From Pandoraea eparura (GTDB taxonomy: Bacteria; Pseudomonadota; Gammaproteobacteria; Burkholderiales; Burkholderiaceae), in assembly GCF_902459725.1 (NCBI RefSeq), contig NZ_CABPSH010000005.1, positions 124,001 to 188,000 on the forward strand: a stretch of 64,000 bases of DNA, given 5' to 3'. The position numbers and the translations under genes were made by a program. Position 1 is the first letter of the stretch, and each line of letters starts with the position of its first letter. The notes under the pieces were generated by a model that did not search any database, was not told the origin of the DNA, and was given only the letters and a program-made list of their open reading frames with translations. This document shows, in pieces, positions 51,693-61,075 of this stretch.

Positions 51693-54428
51693 ATGAATCG
51701 CATCTATCGTGTGGTATGGAGCGCCAGTCTGGGCATGCATCAGGTCGCGTCCGAAGTGGCCGGCGGTCACGGGGGAACGTCGCGCTCGGCGGACCAGCGC
51801 CGTGTGCGCAAAGCGGCGGTCGCCGCCGTCGTTGCAGCGGCTTCGCTGAACACAGGACTGGTGTGGGCAATCCCGCTGGCCGCCATCGTGGATGGTCACA
51901 CGTTTCTCCTTCCCGGTCAGGCTGACACCACTTCGTCGACGAATTGGCGCTATGACGGTACGAACCTGTCGATCACAGGCACGACGTTCGCCGAAATCAT
52001 GAACACGTTCGGGACAATTTCGAACGCTGGCACGCTGGTCGGCGGTAACGCATTGCTGATTTCGTCGCGGGGCAGGGTGACGCGTCTCGAGAATAGCGGG
52101 TTGATTTTCTCGCCGAGCAACGCGGGCATCGACAACGCCGGCACACTGGCGTCTGCATTCAATTCCGGCTCGATCTCCGCCGCCAACGGGTATGGTGTGG
52201 AGAACACGTCGAATCTCGGTCAGCTGACCAATACGGGGACTATCTCGGGCCGTTATGGCGTGGCCTCGTTCATGGGCAGTGTAGCGACGCAGTTGGGCAC
52301 GCTGACGAACAGCGGCACCATTACGGGCGCGCAAAGCGGGGTGATGAACCGAAGCGCGACCCTCACGACGATCGACAACCTGCCCCTTGGCCTGATCGAT
52401 GGCACCAGTGGGCTCGGCTCCGGCACCGGCATCGACAACCGCGGTACCGTGATCGGTGGCACGACCTATCACGGCATCATTGGCACGATCAACAACGCGG
52501 GAACGATTTCGGGCGGGAACTACGGCATTTACAACGAGGACTCGATCGGTACCATCAACAATCTCGCGGGCGGGCTCATTTCCAGCGCCGGCGAGGCCAT
52601 CGCGAACGCCTCCGCAGCGGCGACGATCGGACAGATCAATAACGCCGGCATCATTGCGGGCAACATTTCCCATTCCGGCACGCAAGCCTTGTCCATCGCG
52701 GGGGCGTCAGGCGCAGCGCAGGGCACCCTCACGGGTTTCGGCAGTGCTATCCCCGGAACCCTTTCCAGCTCGCTCGCCGATATACACTTCAACGGCGGCA
52801 ATCTCCTGCTTAACGACCACCTGAACCTCGCTGGCACACGAACGGCGTTCAACGACGCGTCGGTATTGCAAGTCAACACGGCCATCCAGGTCTCAGGGGA
52901 TTACGCGCAGGCGGCAGGCGCCACGCTTCAGATCGGTGTTGCGGGCAATGCGGTTACGACCGGCGACTTGGCGACCGACAGCGGCTACGGACGCCTGGTT
53001 GTGAGCGGCAACACGACACTGGCAGCGGGTTCGAGCATCGCGTTGCAGTCGCTCGGCTATTCGTTTGCGGCGGGTCAGCGCTATGTCGTGATCGACACGG
53101 CAGGCTCGGCCACCTACAACGAAGGTTCGCTGGTTTATCGCGTCAACGGTTCTTCGACGCTCGGCGCGACCGGCGCCACGGTCGCTAACGGCAGTCGGCA
53201 GGATCTGGTCGTGACGTTGATTTCGGATACGAATGCCGGTTCTGACAACGGCGGCGGTACCGGTACGACACCGCCCGCCGACCCTCGCACCAGCGCCTTG
53301 CTTGCGTCGGCACCCAACGCGCAGTCGTCGCTGCGGGGCTTGCTGGGCTACACCGGGGTGAGCGACGCTCAACTGCTGAATCTGTACAACGCGGCACTCG
53401 GGTCGCTGAGCGGCGGTTCGACGGACTCGGCCAATCGGGTCGGCAAGCAACTCGCCCCGGCGCAGAATACGCGCGCCGCAGGCGCGGCCACATTCGAATC
53501 GCTGGGCGTGGTCGGTGCGCACGTCAACAGCCTGCGCGTAGCGCAGGCCGGGGGCACCGGGATTGCGACGGGCGACAGCGCCGCCAACTGGGGCGTATGG
53601 GGACAGGCCTTCGGCGGTCACGCCAGCCAGTCGGTGCGTAACGACGTCGACGGCTACAGCGCCAACTACGGTGGACTGGTCATCGGTGCTGACCGTGCGT
53701 TCGGCGAGCGCTGGCGCGCGGGAGGGGCGGTCCAGTTCTCGCGCACGGCGATCGACAATGACGGTAGCACCTCGGGCAATGCGACCGGCGTGAACGGGTA
53801 CGGCCTCATTGGGTACGCCGCTTACACCGGCGAGCCGTGGTACGTGAACCTGTCAGGCTCGGCGGTGCTGCAACACTACGATACGACGCGATCGGTGTCG
53901 ATGCCGGGCTTCAACGGCGTGGCCCATGGCAACTTCAACGGTCAACAATACGTGTTCGGCGCCGAATTCGGCTGGCCACTGGCGCTGGGACGTGCCATCG
54001 TCACGCCGCTGGCGGGCGTCACATATGGCTATCTGAACCAGAACGGCTATACCGAAACTGGCGGCAATGGCTCGGCGCTTACGGTCGGCAGTGTCGGCGC
54101 TAGTTCCGTGCGTAGCGCGCTGGGGGCAAAGGTCGCCCTGCCATTCGAAACCGCGAGGGGTATGTGGGTGCCGGAACTCAGCGTGCGTTGGCTGCATGAG
54201 TACAACCGTACGCGTCAAACGACGGGCGCGAGCTTCGCTGCGGATCCGTCCGGCCAGACGGCGTTCACGACCGTGGGCGCTACGCCGGTGTCGGACCTGG
54301 CCGATATTTCGCTGGGCCTGACCCTGATGAAGGCGAACAACCTGAGTGCCTCGATTCGCTACGACCTGCAAGCGGGGGCGGGCTTTGTGTCGCACACGGG
54401 GATTGTGCGCGTGCAACGGCGCTTCTGA
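51693..54428 (+). CDS. Autotransporter (type Va) with extended signal peptide
   Basis: A 911-residue secreted surface protein. MNRIYRVVWSASLGMHQVAS is the extended signal peptide region typical of large autotransporters, followed by a hydrophobic signal (VAAVVAAASLNTGLVWA). The passenger (about 70-620) is a run of short beta-helix repeats of the type I-x-N-x-G-T-I-S-G (TISNAGT, TNTGTISG, NNAGTISGGNYG, NNAGIIAGN). The last 270 residues form the beta-barrel domain and end VRVQRRF with C-terminal Phe. It is probably an adhesin or filament-like surface structure. GGGAAA lies before the ATG. The next gene looks like a glycosyltransferase that could modify it. Confidence 0.93.
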   Translation: MNRIYRVVWSASLGMHQVASEVAGGHGGTSRSADQRRVRKAAVAAVVAAASLNTGLVWAIPLAAIVDGHTFLLPGQADTTSSTNWRYDGTNLSITGTTFAEIMNTFGTISNAGTLVGGNALLISSRGRVTRLENSGLIFSPSNAGIDNAGTLASAFNSGSISAANGYGVENTSNLGQLTNTGTISGRYGVASFMGSVATQLGTLTNSGTITGAQSGVMNRSATLTTIDNLPLGLIDGTSGLGSGTGIDNRGTVIGGTTYHGIIGTINNAGTISGGNYGIYNEDSIGTINNLAGGLISSAGEAIANASAAATIGQINNAGIIAGNISHSGTQALSIAGASGAAQGTLTGFGSAIPGTLSSSLADIHFNGGNLLLNDHLNLAGTRTAFNDASVLQVNTAIQVSGDYAQAAGATLQIGVAGNAVTTGDLATDSGYGRLVVSGNTTLAAGSSIALQSLGYSFAAGQRYVVIDTAGSATYNEGSLVYRVNGSSTLGATGATVANGSRQDLVVTLISDTNAGSDNGGGTGTTPPADPRTSALLASAPNAQSSLRGLLGYTGVSDAQLLNLYNAALGSLSGGSTDSANRVGKQLAPAQNTRAAGAATFESLGVVGAHVNSLRVAQAGGTGIATGDSAANWGVWGQAFGGHASQSVRNDVDGYSANYGGLVIGADRAFGERWRAGGAVQFSRTAIDNDGSTSGNATGVNGYGLIGYAAYTGEPWYVNLSGSAVLQHYDTTRSVSMPGFNGVAHGNFNGQQYVFGAEFGWPLALGRAIVTPLAGVTYGYLNQNGYTETGGNGSALTVGSVGASSVRSALGAKVALPFETARGMWVPELSVRWLHEYNRTRQTTGASFAADPSGQTAFTTVGATPVSDLADISLGLTLMKANNLSASIRYDLQAGAGFVSHTGIVRVQRRF

Positions 54429-54541
54429 GCGTCGTGCGTGTTCGGAAACGTTCGTACGAGTCCGGCGGCCGCAACGATTGACATGGTTGCGACCACCGTG
54501 GAAGTATCGCGCATTGCCCACCGTCTCCCGACCGCCTCTCG

Positions 54542-56671
54542 ATGTCTGCCGCTGCTTCGACTCCCGGAATGCTGACCTTCGCTCAGGCGATTGCGTTAGC
54601 CCATTCGCATTGGCAGGCGGGACAGGCGCCCCAGGCCGAAGTCCTGTGTCGGCGCGTGCTGGAAGCGTCGCCCGAGCACGCGGACGCGCATTATCTCCTC
54701 GGCCTCATGGCCCACGCCTATGGCAAGCGCGACATGGCGATCGACCATCTGCGCACCACGTGCCGGGCGCCCGGTGCGCCGGCGTCCAGTTGGTCCGATC
54801 TTGCCGAGATGTGCCGGCAGGCGGGCCGGCTCGATGAGGCGCTGGCGGCGGCGCGCCGGTCCGTCGAGATCGATCCGGCGTTTGCTGCCGGCTGGAACAA
54901 CCTCGGGATAGTGTTGCAGGAGATCGGGCAGCTCGATCAGAGCATGGCATGCCTGACCCGCGTGAGCGAACTGTTGCCCGCGTCGGCCGATGCGCACAAC
55001 AATCTCGGGAATACCGCGCGTCTGCTGGGGCGTCCGGCGTCCGCCGAGACGCACTATCTGCGAGCCCTTGAAATCGACCCGCTACGCGCAGACGTGCACA
55101 GCAATCTGGCGTCGCTGCTGAGCGCACAGCAGCGCTTTACCGAAGCGCGAACTCTGGCGCGCCGCGCCATTGAGCTGGATCCGTCGTTCGTCGACGCCTA
55201 CCGTAATCTCGCCGACATTGAAGTTTCCAGTGGGGACGTGGCGACGGGGTTGCAGGTCGTGGAGATCATGTCGGCGTTCGCCCCGCAGCATTTCTCCACG
55301 CTGGTGACGCGTGCCCGGATTCTGCCTCTGGTGGGGCGGCTGGACGATGCACTCGCTTGTGCTCGCGATGCGCTCGCCCTCCAGCCAGAGAGTCTCGATG
55401 CGCGGGATGCGCTTACGCATGTCGAGGCGCAGAGGGTAACGCGCAATCGCCCGGCACTCGTCGACGGTGTCCCGCCCTCGGTGCCGCAGTTGCCGGCCAT
55501 ACCGCCGGATTTGACCTCGGTTCACGACGCCATCGCGGCGTGTGTCCGTGCGCATGCGTACGAAAGGGCTGAGTCGATGTTGCGCGAGGTCGTGGGCGCC
55601 GAGACCGCGCCCGTGGTGATGTGGCGGTTGCTTGCGATGGTCTTGCGCGCGCAAGGCAAGGTGCACGAGGCACGAGACATACTCGACAGGCTTGCTCGTC
55701 AGGTACCTGGCGATCTGTCCAACCGCTTCGATCTCGCCGAGACGTTGCTCCTGCTCGGCGACTTCGAGCGTGGTTGGTGCGAGTATCGTTACCGCTATAG
55801 CCTCGAACATACGCAGTCCATTGAGCGCAAAGTGCAACGCCCGCGTTGGGACGGCAGACCGATTCCCGGCCAAACGCTCCTCATTCACGACGAGCAGGGC
55901 TACGGAGACACGTTCCAGTTCCTGCGCATGGCGCGCTGGGCGCGTGAGCGCAGTCAGGCGCGCGTGATCCTGGAGATCAATCTGGAAGCATTGCCGATCG
56001 CCCGGCGCATGTGGGGCGATGACGATATCGTCGCTCGCGGTACGTTGCCGGTGACGTTCGATCAGCATTGCGAACTGATGAGCCTGCCAATGGCGATGGG
56101 ATTGAAGCTCGCCGATCTGCCGGTCGAAGAATCGTACCTGAGCGCCGACCCAGAGCGTGTCGCCCATTGGCGCGAAAAATTGGCCGACGTGCCGCGCCCG
56201 TGGGTAGCCGTGGTGTGGGCGGGACGCCCCGAACACGTCAACGACGGCAACCGGTCCGTGTCGCTCGCACAACTCGGCCCGTTGGGGGCGAGTGGCGCGA
56301 CGTTCCTTTCGATTCAGAAGGGGCCGGCGGCATCGCAGGCAAGCACGCCTCCCGACGGCATGTCGATGGTGTCGCTGAGCGACGGGATCCGCGATTTCGA
56401 GGACACTGCGGCGATTTTGCATCTCGCGGATTTGTTGGTGTCGGTCGATTCGTCGCCCGTTCATCTGGCAGGCGCGATGGGACGTCCGGTATGGGTGCTG
56501 TTGCCGTTTGTTCCCGACTGGCGCTGGCTGCTCGGTCGCGACGACTCGCCCTGGTATCCGGGGATGCGTCTGTTTCGCCAGGAGGCCCGTGCACACTGGC
56601 AACCCGTGGTCGAACGCATGGCGCAGGCACTCGAGCACTTCGTGATGGAATGGCGTGATGGCGCGATTTGA
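54542..56671 (+). CDS. TPR-repeat protein with glycosyltransferase-like C-terminus
   Basis: A 709-residue protein. At least six TPR units fill residues 10-300 (for example QAEVLCRRVLEASPEHADAH, AGWNNLGIVLQEIGQLDQSM, DAHNNLGNTARLLGRPASAE), and a second group is near 330-410. The C-terminal 280 residues have LLIHDEQGYGDTFQFLRMAR near 460, WVAVVWAGRPEHVNDGNRSV near 560 and LHLADLLVSVDSSPVHLAGA with MGRPVWVLLP near 640. These resemble a GT-B, family 9-like transferase. This architecture suggests a protein O-glycosyltransferase. It follows the autotransporter by 113 bases on the same strand, so the autotransporter is the likely acceptor. Confidence 0.82.
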   Translation: MSAAASTPGMLTFAQAIALAHSHWQAGQAPQAEVLCRRVLEASPEHADAHYLLGLMAHAYGKRDMAIDHLRTTCRAPGAPASSWSDLAEMCRQAGRLDEALAAARRSVEIDPAFAAGWNNLGIVLQEIGQLDQSMACLTRVSELLPASADAHNNLGNTARLLGRPASAETHYLRALEIDPLRADVHSNLASLLSAQQRFTEARTLARRAIELDPSFVDAYRNLADIEVSSGDVATGLQVVEIMSAFAPQHFSTLVTRARILPLVGRLDDALACARDALALQPESLDARDALTHVEAQRVTRNRPALVDGVPPSVPQLPAIPPDLTSVHDAIAACVRAHAYERAESMLREVVGAETAPVVMWRLLAMVLRAQGKVHEARDILDRLARQVPGDLSNRFDLAETLLLLGDFERGWCEYRYRYSLEHTQSIERKVQRPRWDGRPIPGQTLLIHDEQGYGDTFQFLRMARWARERSQARVILEINLEALPIARRMWGDDDIVARGTLPVTFDQHCELMSLPMAMGLKLADLPVEESYLSADPERVAHWREKLADVPRPWVAVVWAGRPEHVNDGNRSVSLAQLGPLGASGATFLSIQKGPAASQASTPPDGMSMVSLSDGIRDFEDTAAILHLADLLVSVDSSPVHLAGAMGRPVWVLLPFVPDWRWLLGRDDSPWYPGMRLFRQEARAHWQPVVERMAQALEHFVMEWRDGAI

Positions 56672-56693
56672 CCGAAGGGTTCGGCGGAGCGCC

Positions 56694-57563
56694 ATGAACT
56701 CCATGCTTGCAGGGTGGCAGCGCGGTAAGCGTTACGTTGCCGCACTGGCTGCCCTATCGCTCGCGTCCGGATGTGCCAGTGTGGATCGCGACGCGCATGC
56801 CGACGCGTTGGCCGGGCCGGCGGGACTGCACCGGGAAGTGCTGACGGCGGGCGATTTCCGCCTTACCGTGTTCTCGCGCATTACCCGCCCTGACAAACCT
56901 GTGCGCATCTACATTGAAGGCGATGGATTGGCCTGGGTTTCGCGCAGTGAACCATCGCTGGATCCCACACCGGTCGCGGCAACGGGGCTGGCGCTGGCCG
57001 CCGCAGATTCGTCCGCGAAGGCTGCCGACAACGTCGCCTATCTGGCGCGACCCTGCCAATTTACGCCGATGCGGGACAATCCCCGCTGCGCCGTCGCGTA
57101 TTGGACCGGCAAGCGGTTCGCCACCGAAGTGATCGAATCAATGAACGCGGCAGTCGATCAGCTCGTGGCCCGTACCCCTGGGCAGCCCGTGGAACTTGTC
57201 GGCTACTCGGGCGGCGGCGCCATTGCAGTCCTGATCGCAGCGCGCCGCCACGACGTCGCCGCGCTGCGCACGGTCGCGGGCAACCTCGACACCGAGTACA
57301 TCAATCGGCTGCATCACGTCTCGCCGATGCCGGCGTCTCGTAATCCTATCGACGTGGCGCGGCGAATCGCAGGCATTGCGCAAATCCATTTCAGCAGCGC
57401 GCAGGATACGATCGTGCCTCCGGAAGTCGCGCGGCGCTTCGCGGCGGCCGAGGGGGGATCCTGTGTGACGACGGTCACGGTGCGCGGCGTCGCGCACGAT
57501 GGCCACTGGGCGCAACATTGGCGTGAACTGCTCGCACAAGTGCCGGTTTGCAGAGACCGCTAG
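56694..57563 (+). CDS. Lipoprotein with alpha/beta-hydrolase fold
   Basis: A 289-residue protein with signal and lipobox ALSLASGC near residue 27, so it is a predicted lipoprotein. The serine-hydrolase elbow GYSGGGAIAV near residue 180 gives the nucleophile, and GVAHDGHW near the C-terminus would give the histidine. IYIEGDGLAW contains the oxyanion region. It could be an esterase or acyltransferase on the cell envelope; the substrate is unknown. GGAG lies four bases before the ATG at 56694; an earlier ATG at 56655 overlaps the TPR gene. It is probably co-transcribed with that gene. Confidence 0.83.
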   Translation: MNSMLAGWQRGKRYVAALAALSLASGCASVDRDAHADALAGPAGLHREVLTAGDFRLTVFSRITRPDKPVRIYIEGDGLAWVSRSEPSLDPTPVAATGLALAAADSSAKAADNVAYLARPCQFTPMRDNPRCAVAYWTGKRFATEVIESMNAAVDQLVARTPGQPVELVGYSGGGAIAVLIAARRHDVAALRTVAGNLDTEYINRLHHVSPMPASRNPIDVARRIAGIAQIHFSSAQDTIVPPEVARRFAAAEGGSCVTTVTVRGVAHDGHWAQHWRELLAQVPVCRDR

Positions 57564-57617
57564 CGGGTTGGGGATGGCGGCAGTGGATGGCCTGACGCCT
57601 GTCGCCTGTCGCTGGTG

Positions 57618-57962
57618 TCAACTTTTGCGCACCAATGCGGCAATTGCTTCGACGAGTGTGACACCGCCACGCAGCGCGTGTTTGCCGTCGTCGCGGAAGC
57701 GAAAGTCGCCATTGTTGAATCCGTCGAGCATCTGGATACGTGGCAGCGGATTGCGCATGCCTTGCGCGCGAAAAAGCGGATCCCAGCCCGCCCGTGGCAC
57801 CGCCTCGGCGCAGACGTCGCGAACGAGCGCACGGGCGAGTGCGGCCCTTCGGCTTGATTTGACGGTATCGGGGACGACGACCCGCAACGGTAGACCTGCC
57901 TTGAGAAGGTCATGCCCCAGTACGCAGCCCACTCGCACCGTGATGCCCATTACGGTGTACAT
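57618..57962 (-). CDS. Hypothetical protein
   Basis: A 114-residue ORF, MYTVMGITVRVGCVLGHDLL then KAGLPLRVVVPDTVKSSRRA. No family is recognised and there is no signal peptide or membrane segment. GAGG lies about seven bases before the ATG at 57962; a GTG at 57968 is the alternative. Its end, VTLVEAIAALVRKS, looks like a normal amphipathic helix. It is convergent with the lipoprotein hydrolase gene. A real gene is more likely than not. Confidence 0.55.
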   Translation of the reverse strand: MYTVMGITVRVGCVLGHDLLKAGLPLRVVVPDTVKSSRRAALARALVRDVCAEAVPRAGWDPLFRAQGMRNPLPRIQMLDGFNNGDFRFRDDGKHALRGGVTLVEAIAALVRKS

Positions 57963-58069
57963 GGTCACACCTCACACGCAGTAACGTTGCCGTAAAGGTC
58001 ACAAGGGAATCGGCGGCGCATAAATCGCGGGGTGACGGCCCGCCACCGGTGACGGACCGTCACGTTTTC

Positions 58070-58390
58070 CTAACGCATGAGCTTCGGCGCTTTGCCTGCC
58101 CCGGGGGAGTGGAGCACGCGGCAGGGACTGATGAACTTGTCGCTGGCGACGACCGCCTGCGCAAACGTCTCGAAGTAGATCGCGTGCTCGGCATCGGCGA
58201 CGTGGGCTCTTTCGATTTCGGCCGCCGATTCGTTCCACGCGAGTCCCAGATATTCGCCATGATCGTGGAACCACACGACATAGCCTTTTCTTGACAGTGA
58301 TGTCGGCACGTTCGGTGCCGGGTTCGTCCCGAGTCGCTTCGTCATACTCGCCGCTCGAGATGCCATGTCGTCATCTTTCGAATTGCTCAT
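58070..58390 (-). CDS. Hypothetical protein
   Basis: A 106-residue ORF with GGGAG seven bases before the ATG. The sequence RKGYVVWFHDHGEYLGLAWN and HAIYFETFAQAVVASDKFIS looks like a compact soluble domain with several aromatics. The N-terminus (SNSKDDDMASRAASMTKR) is polar and probably flexible. No known domain is recognised. It lies 108 bases upstream of the other small unknown gene on the same strand and may share its transcript. Confidence 0.6.
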   Translation of the reverse strand: MSNSKDDDMASRAASMTKRLGTNPAPNVPTSLSRKGYVVWFHDHGEYLGLAWNESAAEIERAHVADAEHAIYFETFAQAVVASDKFISPCRVLHSPGAGKAPKLMR

Positions 58391-58702
58391 AGGTCGCTCC
58401 CAGAAGTTTCCCCCCGTTCAGATGGAGGGCCTTCCATCATCGCAGCGGTGAAGTGACTTGAGTTTCAGCAACGTCCGAATTATCGGCTCGGGACGTCGCC
58501 ACGCGAAAGCTTCTACGTATTTCCCAAATCGATGCGCGGGGCGCGCCACTTGGTGCCTCCCGTGTTGAGCGAGTGCGTCAGGCGTGGATGCCGTTCCGGT
58601 TAGGGGATGTCGATGTTCGAGACGATACGGGGGTGATTTGAGCGGCAGGCAAGCGGCAGGCGAGCGTCGGTTGTTCATCTGGCATTCAGCACCTCGCGGG
58701 CT
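58391..58702. other. Gap between a small unknown gene and the TonB receptor
   Basis: About 312 bases with no supported gene. A minus-strand ORF of 86 codons (58418-58678) has no ribosome site or recognisable protein features, so I leave it out. I see no clear terminator for the receptor gene here. Confidence 0.4.
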
Positions 58703-60901
58703 TCAATAACGGTATCCCAGCGTGAGCATCACCGAGCGATCGTCGCCCAGCGCCACGGCATTGCTCAGACCGCCCGTGTAGTAGTGCTTGTTGAAGACGT
58801 TGCTCAGCTTCAGTGCGGCGTGCCAGCTGGGTGCCGTGTAACGCACCCCCACGTCGCTGACCACGAAGCCCGGAATCGTGTAGCCATACGCATAGAGATT
58901 GCTCTGGCCGCGCACGCCACCGTTGATCTCCCAGCGACGCAGTTCGCCCGGCAACTGGTAGCGCGCGAACACGTTGAAACTGTGACGCGGCACGTTGTTG
59001 ATGCGCACGCCGTCGGTCGATGGTGCCTGGCCGCCATCGTCGGCGATCACGGCCGACGTGTAGGCGTAGCCGCCGGTCACGCTCAACTGATTCGTCGGCG
59101 AGGTGTTGAAGCTGAATTCGACGCCGCGCGAATGCTCCTCGCCCACGGCAATGCTGTAGCCGTCGTTGTTCGGATCGCTCTCCAGCACGTTGCGGCGGCG
59201 CAGGTCGAAGGCTGCGAGCGTCACGCTTGTGTGGCCCTTCTGGATGTCGAATTTCACCCCCGCTTCCCATTGTTTGCCGGTTTCCGGGTCGAAGGCATTG
59301 CCGCTCACGTCCGCGCCGCTGTTCGGGTAGAACGAGGTCGCGTAGCTCACGTAGGGGCGCACGCCAGGGAACAGTTCGTACATCAGCGCAAGCGAACCCG
59401 TGGTGGCGTTCGACGGGTTGCCGCTCGTGGCGTCGGTCAGCTTGTTCATGACCTGGCTCGACGCACTGTCATAGCGCATGCCCGCCAGTACACGCCAGCG
59501 TTGGCCGAGCGCGATCTGATCGCGCGCGTAGACGCCGAGATCGCGGATTGTGGTGTACGCGCGCGTTCTCGGCGTGGAGGGACACGTGATGGTGCCCGTG
59601 TAGACCGGGGCGTACATATTGATCGAGCCGACCGAGCACGTGGTGGTGGTGACGTCTTCGCGCCCTCGCATGTAGTCCATGCCGAGGGTGATCTCGTGGC
59701 GGCCGAACGCGGTATCAAAGGTCTTCTGCGCGTTATTGTCCAGCGAGAGGGTGTCGCCGGACCATTGCGAATCGGTGGCCGTGCGGCTCAGCGTGTAGCC
59801 GTTCGTCGCAACTTTTCCATTGGCGACGAGCTGACCGCCCAGAGCGAACTGTTGCCAGCGAGCGTTCTGGTTCACGGTCCAGCCCGAGTCGAAATGGTGG
59901 GCGAAGCGGTAGCCGATACGTGCCTCGTGCCCCGAGTATGGCCGCTCACCGGGCTCGCCCGTGAAGGTACTGCGCGACAGGCTGCCGTTCTTGTTCGGGA
60001 TCAGCGTGCCGGACCACGGCAGGCCTTGTTGGCGGAGGTAGCTGCGTTCCTGATAGCTCGTCAGGATCGTGAATTCTGTGCGTGGGCCGAGATCAAGCGA
60101 TAGCGACGGCGCGATGTAACGATTGCGCGACCAGACATAGTCGGTGGCGTCGTGGCTATTCGTCGCGAGCGCATTGATGCGAAAGGCGGCCTTGCCGTTC
60201 TCCGAGAGCGGCGTGCCCATGTCGATGGTGCTCTGGTAAAAGCCGTGACTGCCCACCGTGGCATCGACGTTGGCGAAGGCATCGGCTTCTGGCCGCTTGC
60301 TGACCATGTTGACCATGCCGCCCGGCAGCACCAGCCCGGAGAGCAGCGTGGCGGGTCCTTTGAGCACCTCGATCTGTTGCAAGCCGAAGGTTTCTTCGGC
60401 GAAGCGGTTGTTGATGGCTGTGCGCAGGCCGTCGAGATACACGGAATCCGACGCCGTTTGGCCGCGAATGATGAAGTCGTCCCAGCCTCGTCGACCATAC
60501 GTGCCCGAAATCACCCCGGGCACGTCGTGCAGCGCGTCGTTGAGCGTCTGAACCTGCTGCGCGTCCATCAGATCGCGCGTGACGACGCTGATCGATTGCG
60601 GCGTCTCGTTCAAGGGCACAGAAGACTTCATGACCTGCGCGGCGGCAGGCATGTCGAACGCGGTGCGCGGCGCACTGCTCGCACTGACAGACACTGCGGG
60701 CAGCGCAACCGTGGCGGACGTGCTTGCGGACGGGCTTGTGGATGTGGCGTCGGGCATGGCGTCGGGCGTGGCCATGTCGGCGCTCGTTGCGCTGGCGGTG
60801 GCCGAACTCGGCACGTCCTGGGAAGCGGCTTGCGCGAAGGCGGGTGACGACGTGGCGAAGCAAGCCAACAGAACGGCTGCGTGAATCTGGCGGTAGCGCA
60901 T
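58703..60901 (-). CDS. TonB-dependent siderophore receptor
   Basis: A 732-residue outer-membrane receptor. A signal peptide ends SSPAFAQA. An Ala/Ser/Thr-rich linker precedes the plug domain (SVPLNETPQSISVVTRDLMD, VPGVISGTYGRRGWDDFIIRG, LKGPATLLSGLVLPGGMVNM). The beta-barrel ends LGDDRSVMLTLGYRY with a terminal aromatic residue. The QSISVV and GLVLPGG motifs place it with ferric-siderophore (FhuA/FoxA/FpvA-like) receptors. No FecR-type sensor or siderophore synthesis gene is adjacent, so use of a foreign siderophore is likely. A Fur-like box lies 20 bases upstream. Confidence 0.94.
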   Translation of the reverse strand: MRYRQIHAAVLLACFATSSPAFAQAASQDVPSSATASATSADMATPDAMPDATSTSPSASTSATVALPAVSVSASSAPRTAFDMPAAAQVMKSSVPLNETPQSISVVTRDLMDAQQVQTLNDALHDVPGVISGTYGRRGWDDFIIRGQTASDSVYLDGLRTAINNRFAEETFGLQQIEVLKGPATLLSGLVLPGGMVNMVSKRPEADAFANVDATVGSHGFYQSTIDMGTPLSENGKAAFRINALATNSHDATDYVWSRNRYIAPSLSLDLGPRTEFTILTSYQERSYLRQQGLPWSGTLIPNKNGSLSRSTFTGEPGERPYSGHEARIGYRFAHHFDSGWTVNQNARWQQFALGGQLVANGKVATNGYTLSRTATDSQWSGDTLSLDNNAQKTFDTAFGRHEITLGMDYMRGREDVTTTTCSVGSINMYAPVYTGTITCPSTPRTRAYTTIRDLGVYARDQIALGQRWRVLAGMRYDSASSQVMNKLTDATSGNPSNATTGSLALMYELFPGVRPYVSYATSFYPNSGADVSGNAFDPETGKQWEAGVKFDIQKGHTSVTLAAFDLRRRNVLESDPNNDGYSIAVGEEHSRGVEFSFNTSPTNQLSVTGGYAYTSAVIADDGGQAPSTDGVRINNVPRHSFNVFARYQLPGELRRWEINGGVRGQSNLYAYGYTIPGFVVSDVGVRYTAPSWHAALKLSNVFNKHYYTGGLSNAVALGDDRSVMLTLGYRY

Positions 60902-60920
60902 CTAAGGTAACAAGAATCTA

Positions 60921-60939
60921 AATGAGAATTATTATTAAT
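60921..60939 (-). promoter_or_regulatory. Fur box
   Basis: The 19-base stretch AATGAGAATTATTATTAAT, just upstream of the receptor start, matches the Fur pattern of NAT triplets (GAT AAT GAT AAT on the reverse strand: ATT AAT AAT AAT TCT CAT T). It predicts repression by Fur-Fe2+ and expression during iron starvation. The surrounding 40 bases are the most AT-rich of this region and should include the promoter. Confidence 0.75.
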
Positions 60940-61075
60940 TCAATTGCGAATGCTACTACGGGTTGTCGTCGGTAATCAACGCCTGTTGTATCGATGCCGA
61001 TCGTGGGGCGAGATTGCCTCTGCCTGGCGAAAGGGCGTGTTTGCGCCCTGGTTGCTGCCTCCCGCGAGATCGCGG

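Noticed and set aside
58418-58678. Minus-strand ORF of 86 codons in the gap before the TonB receptor
   Set aside because: No ribosome site, no recognisable protein features, biased shadow-like composition.
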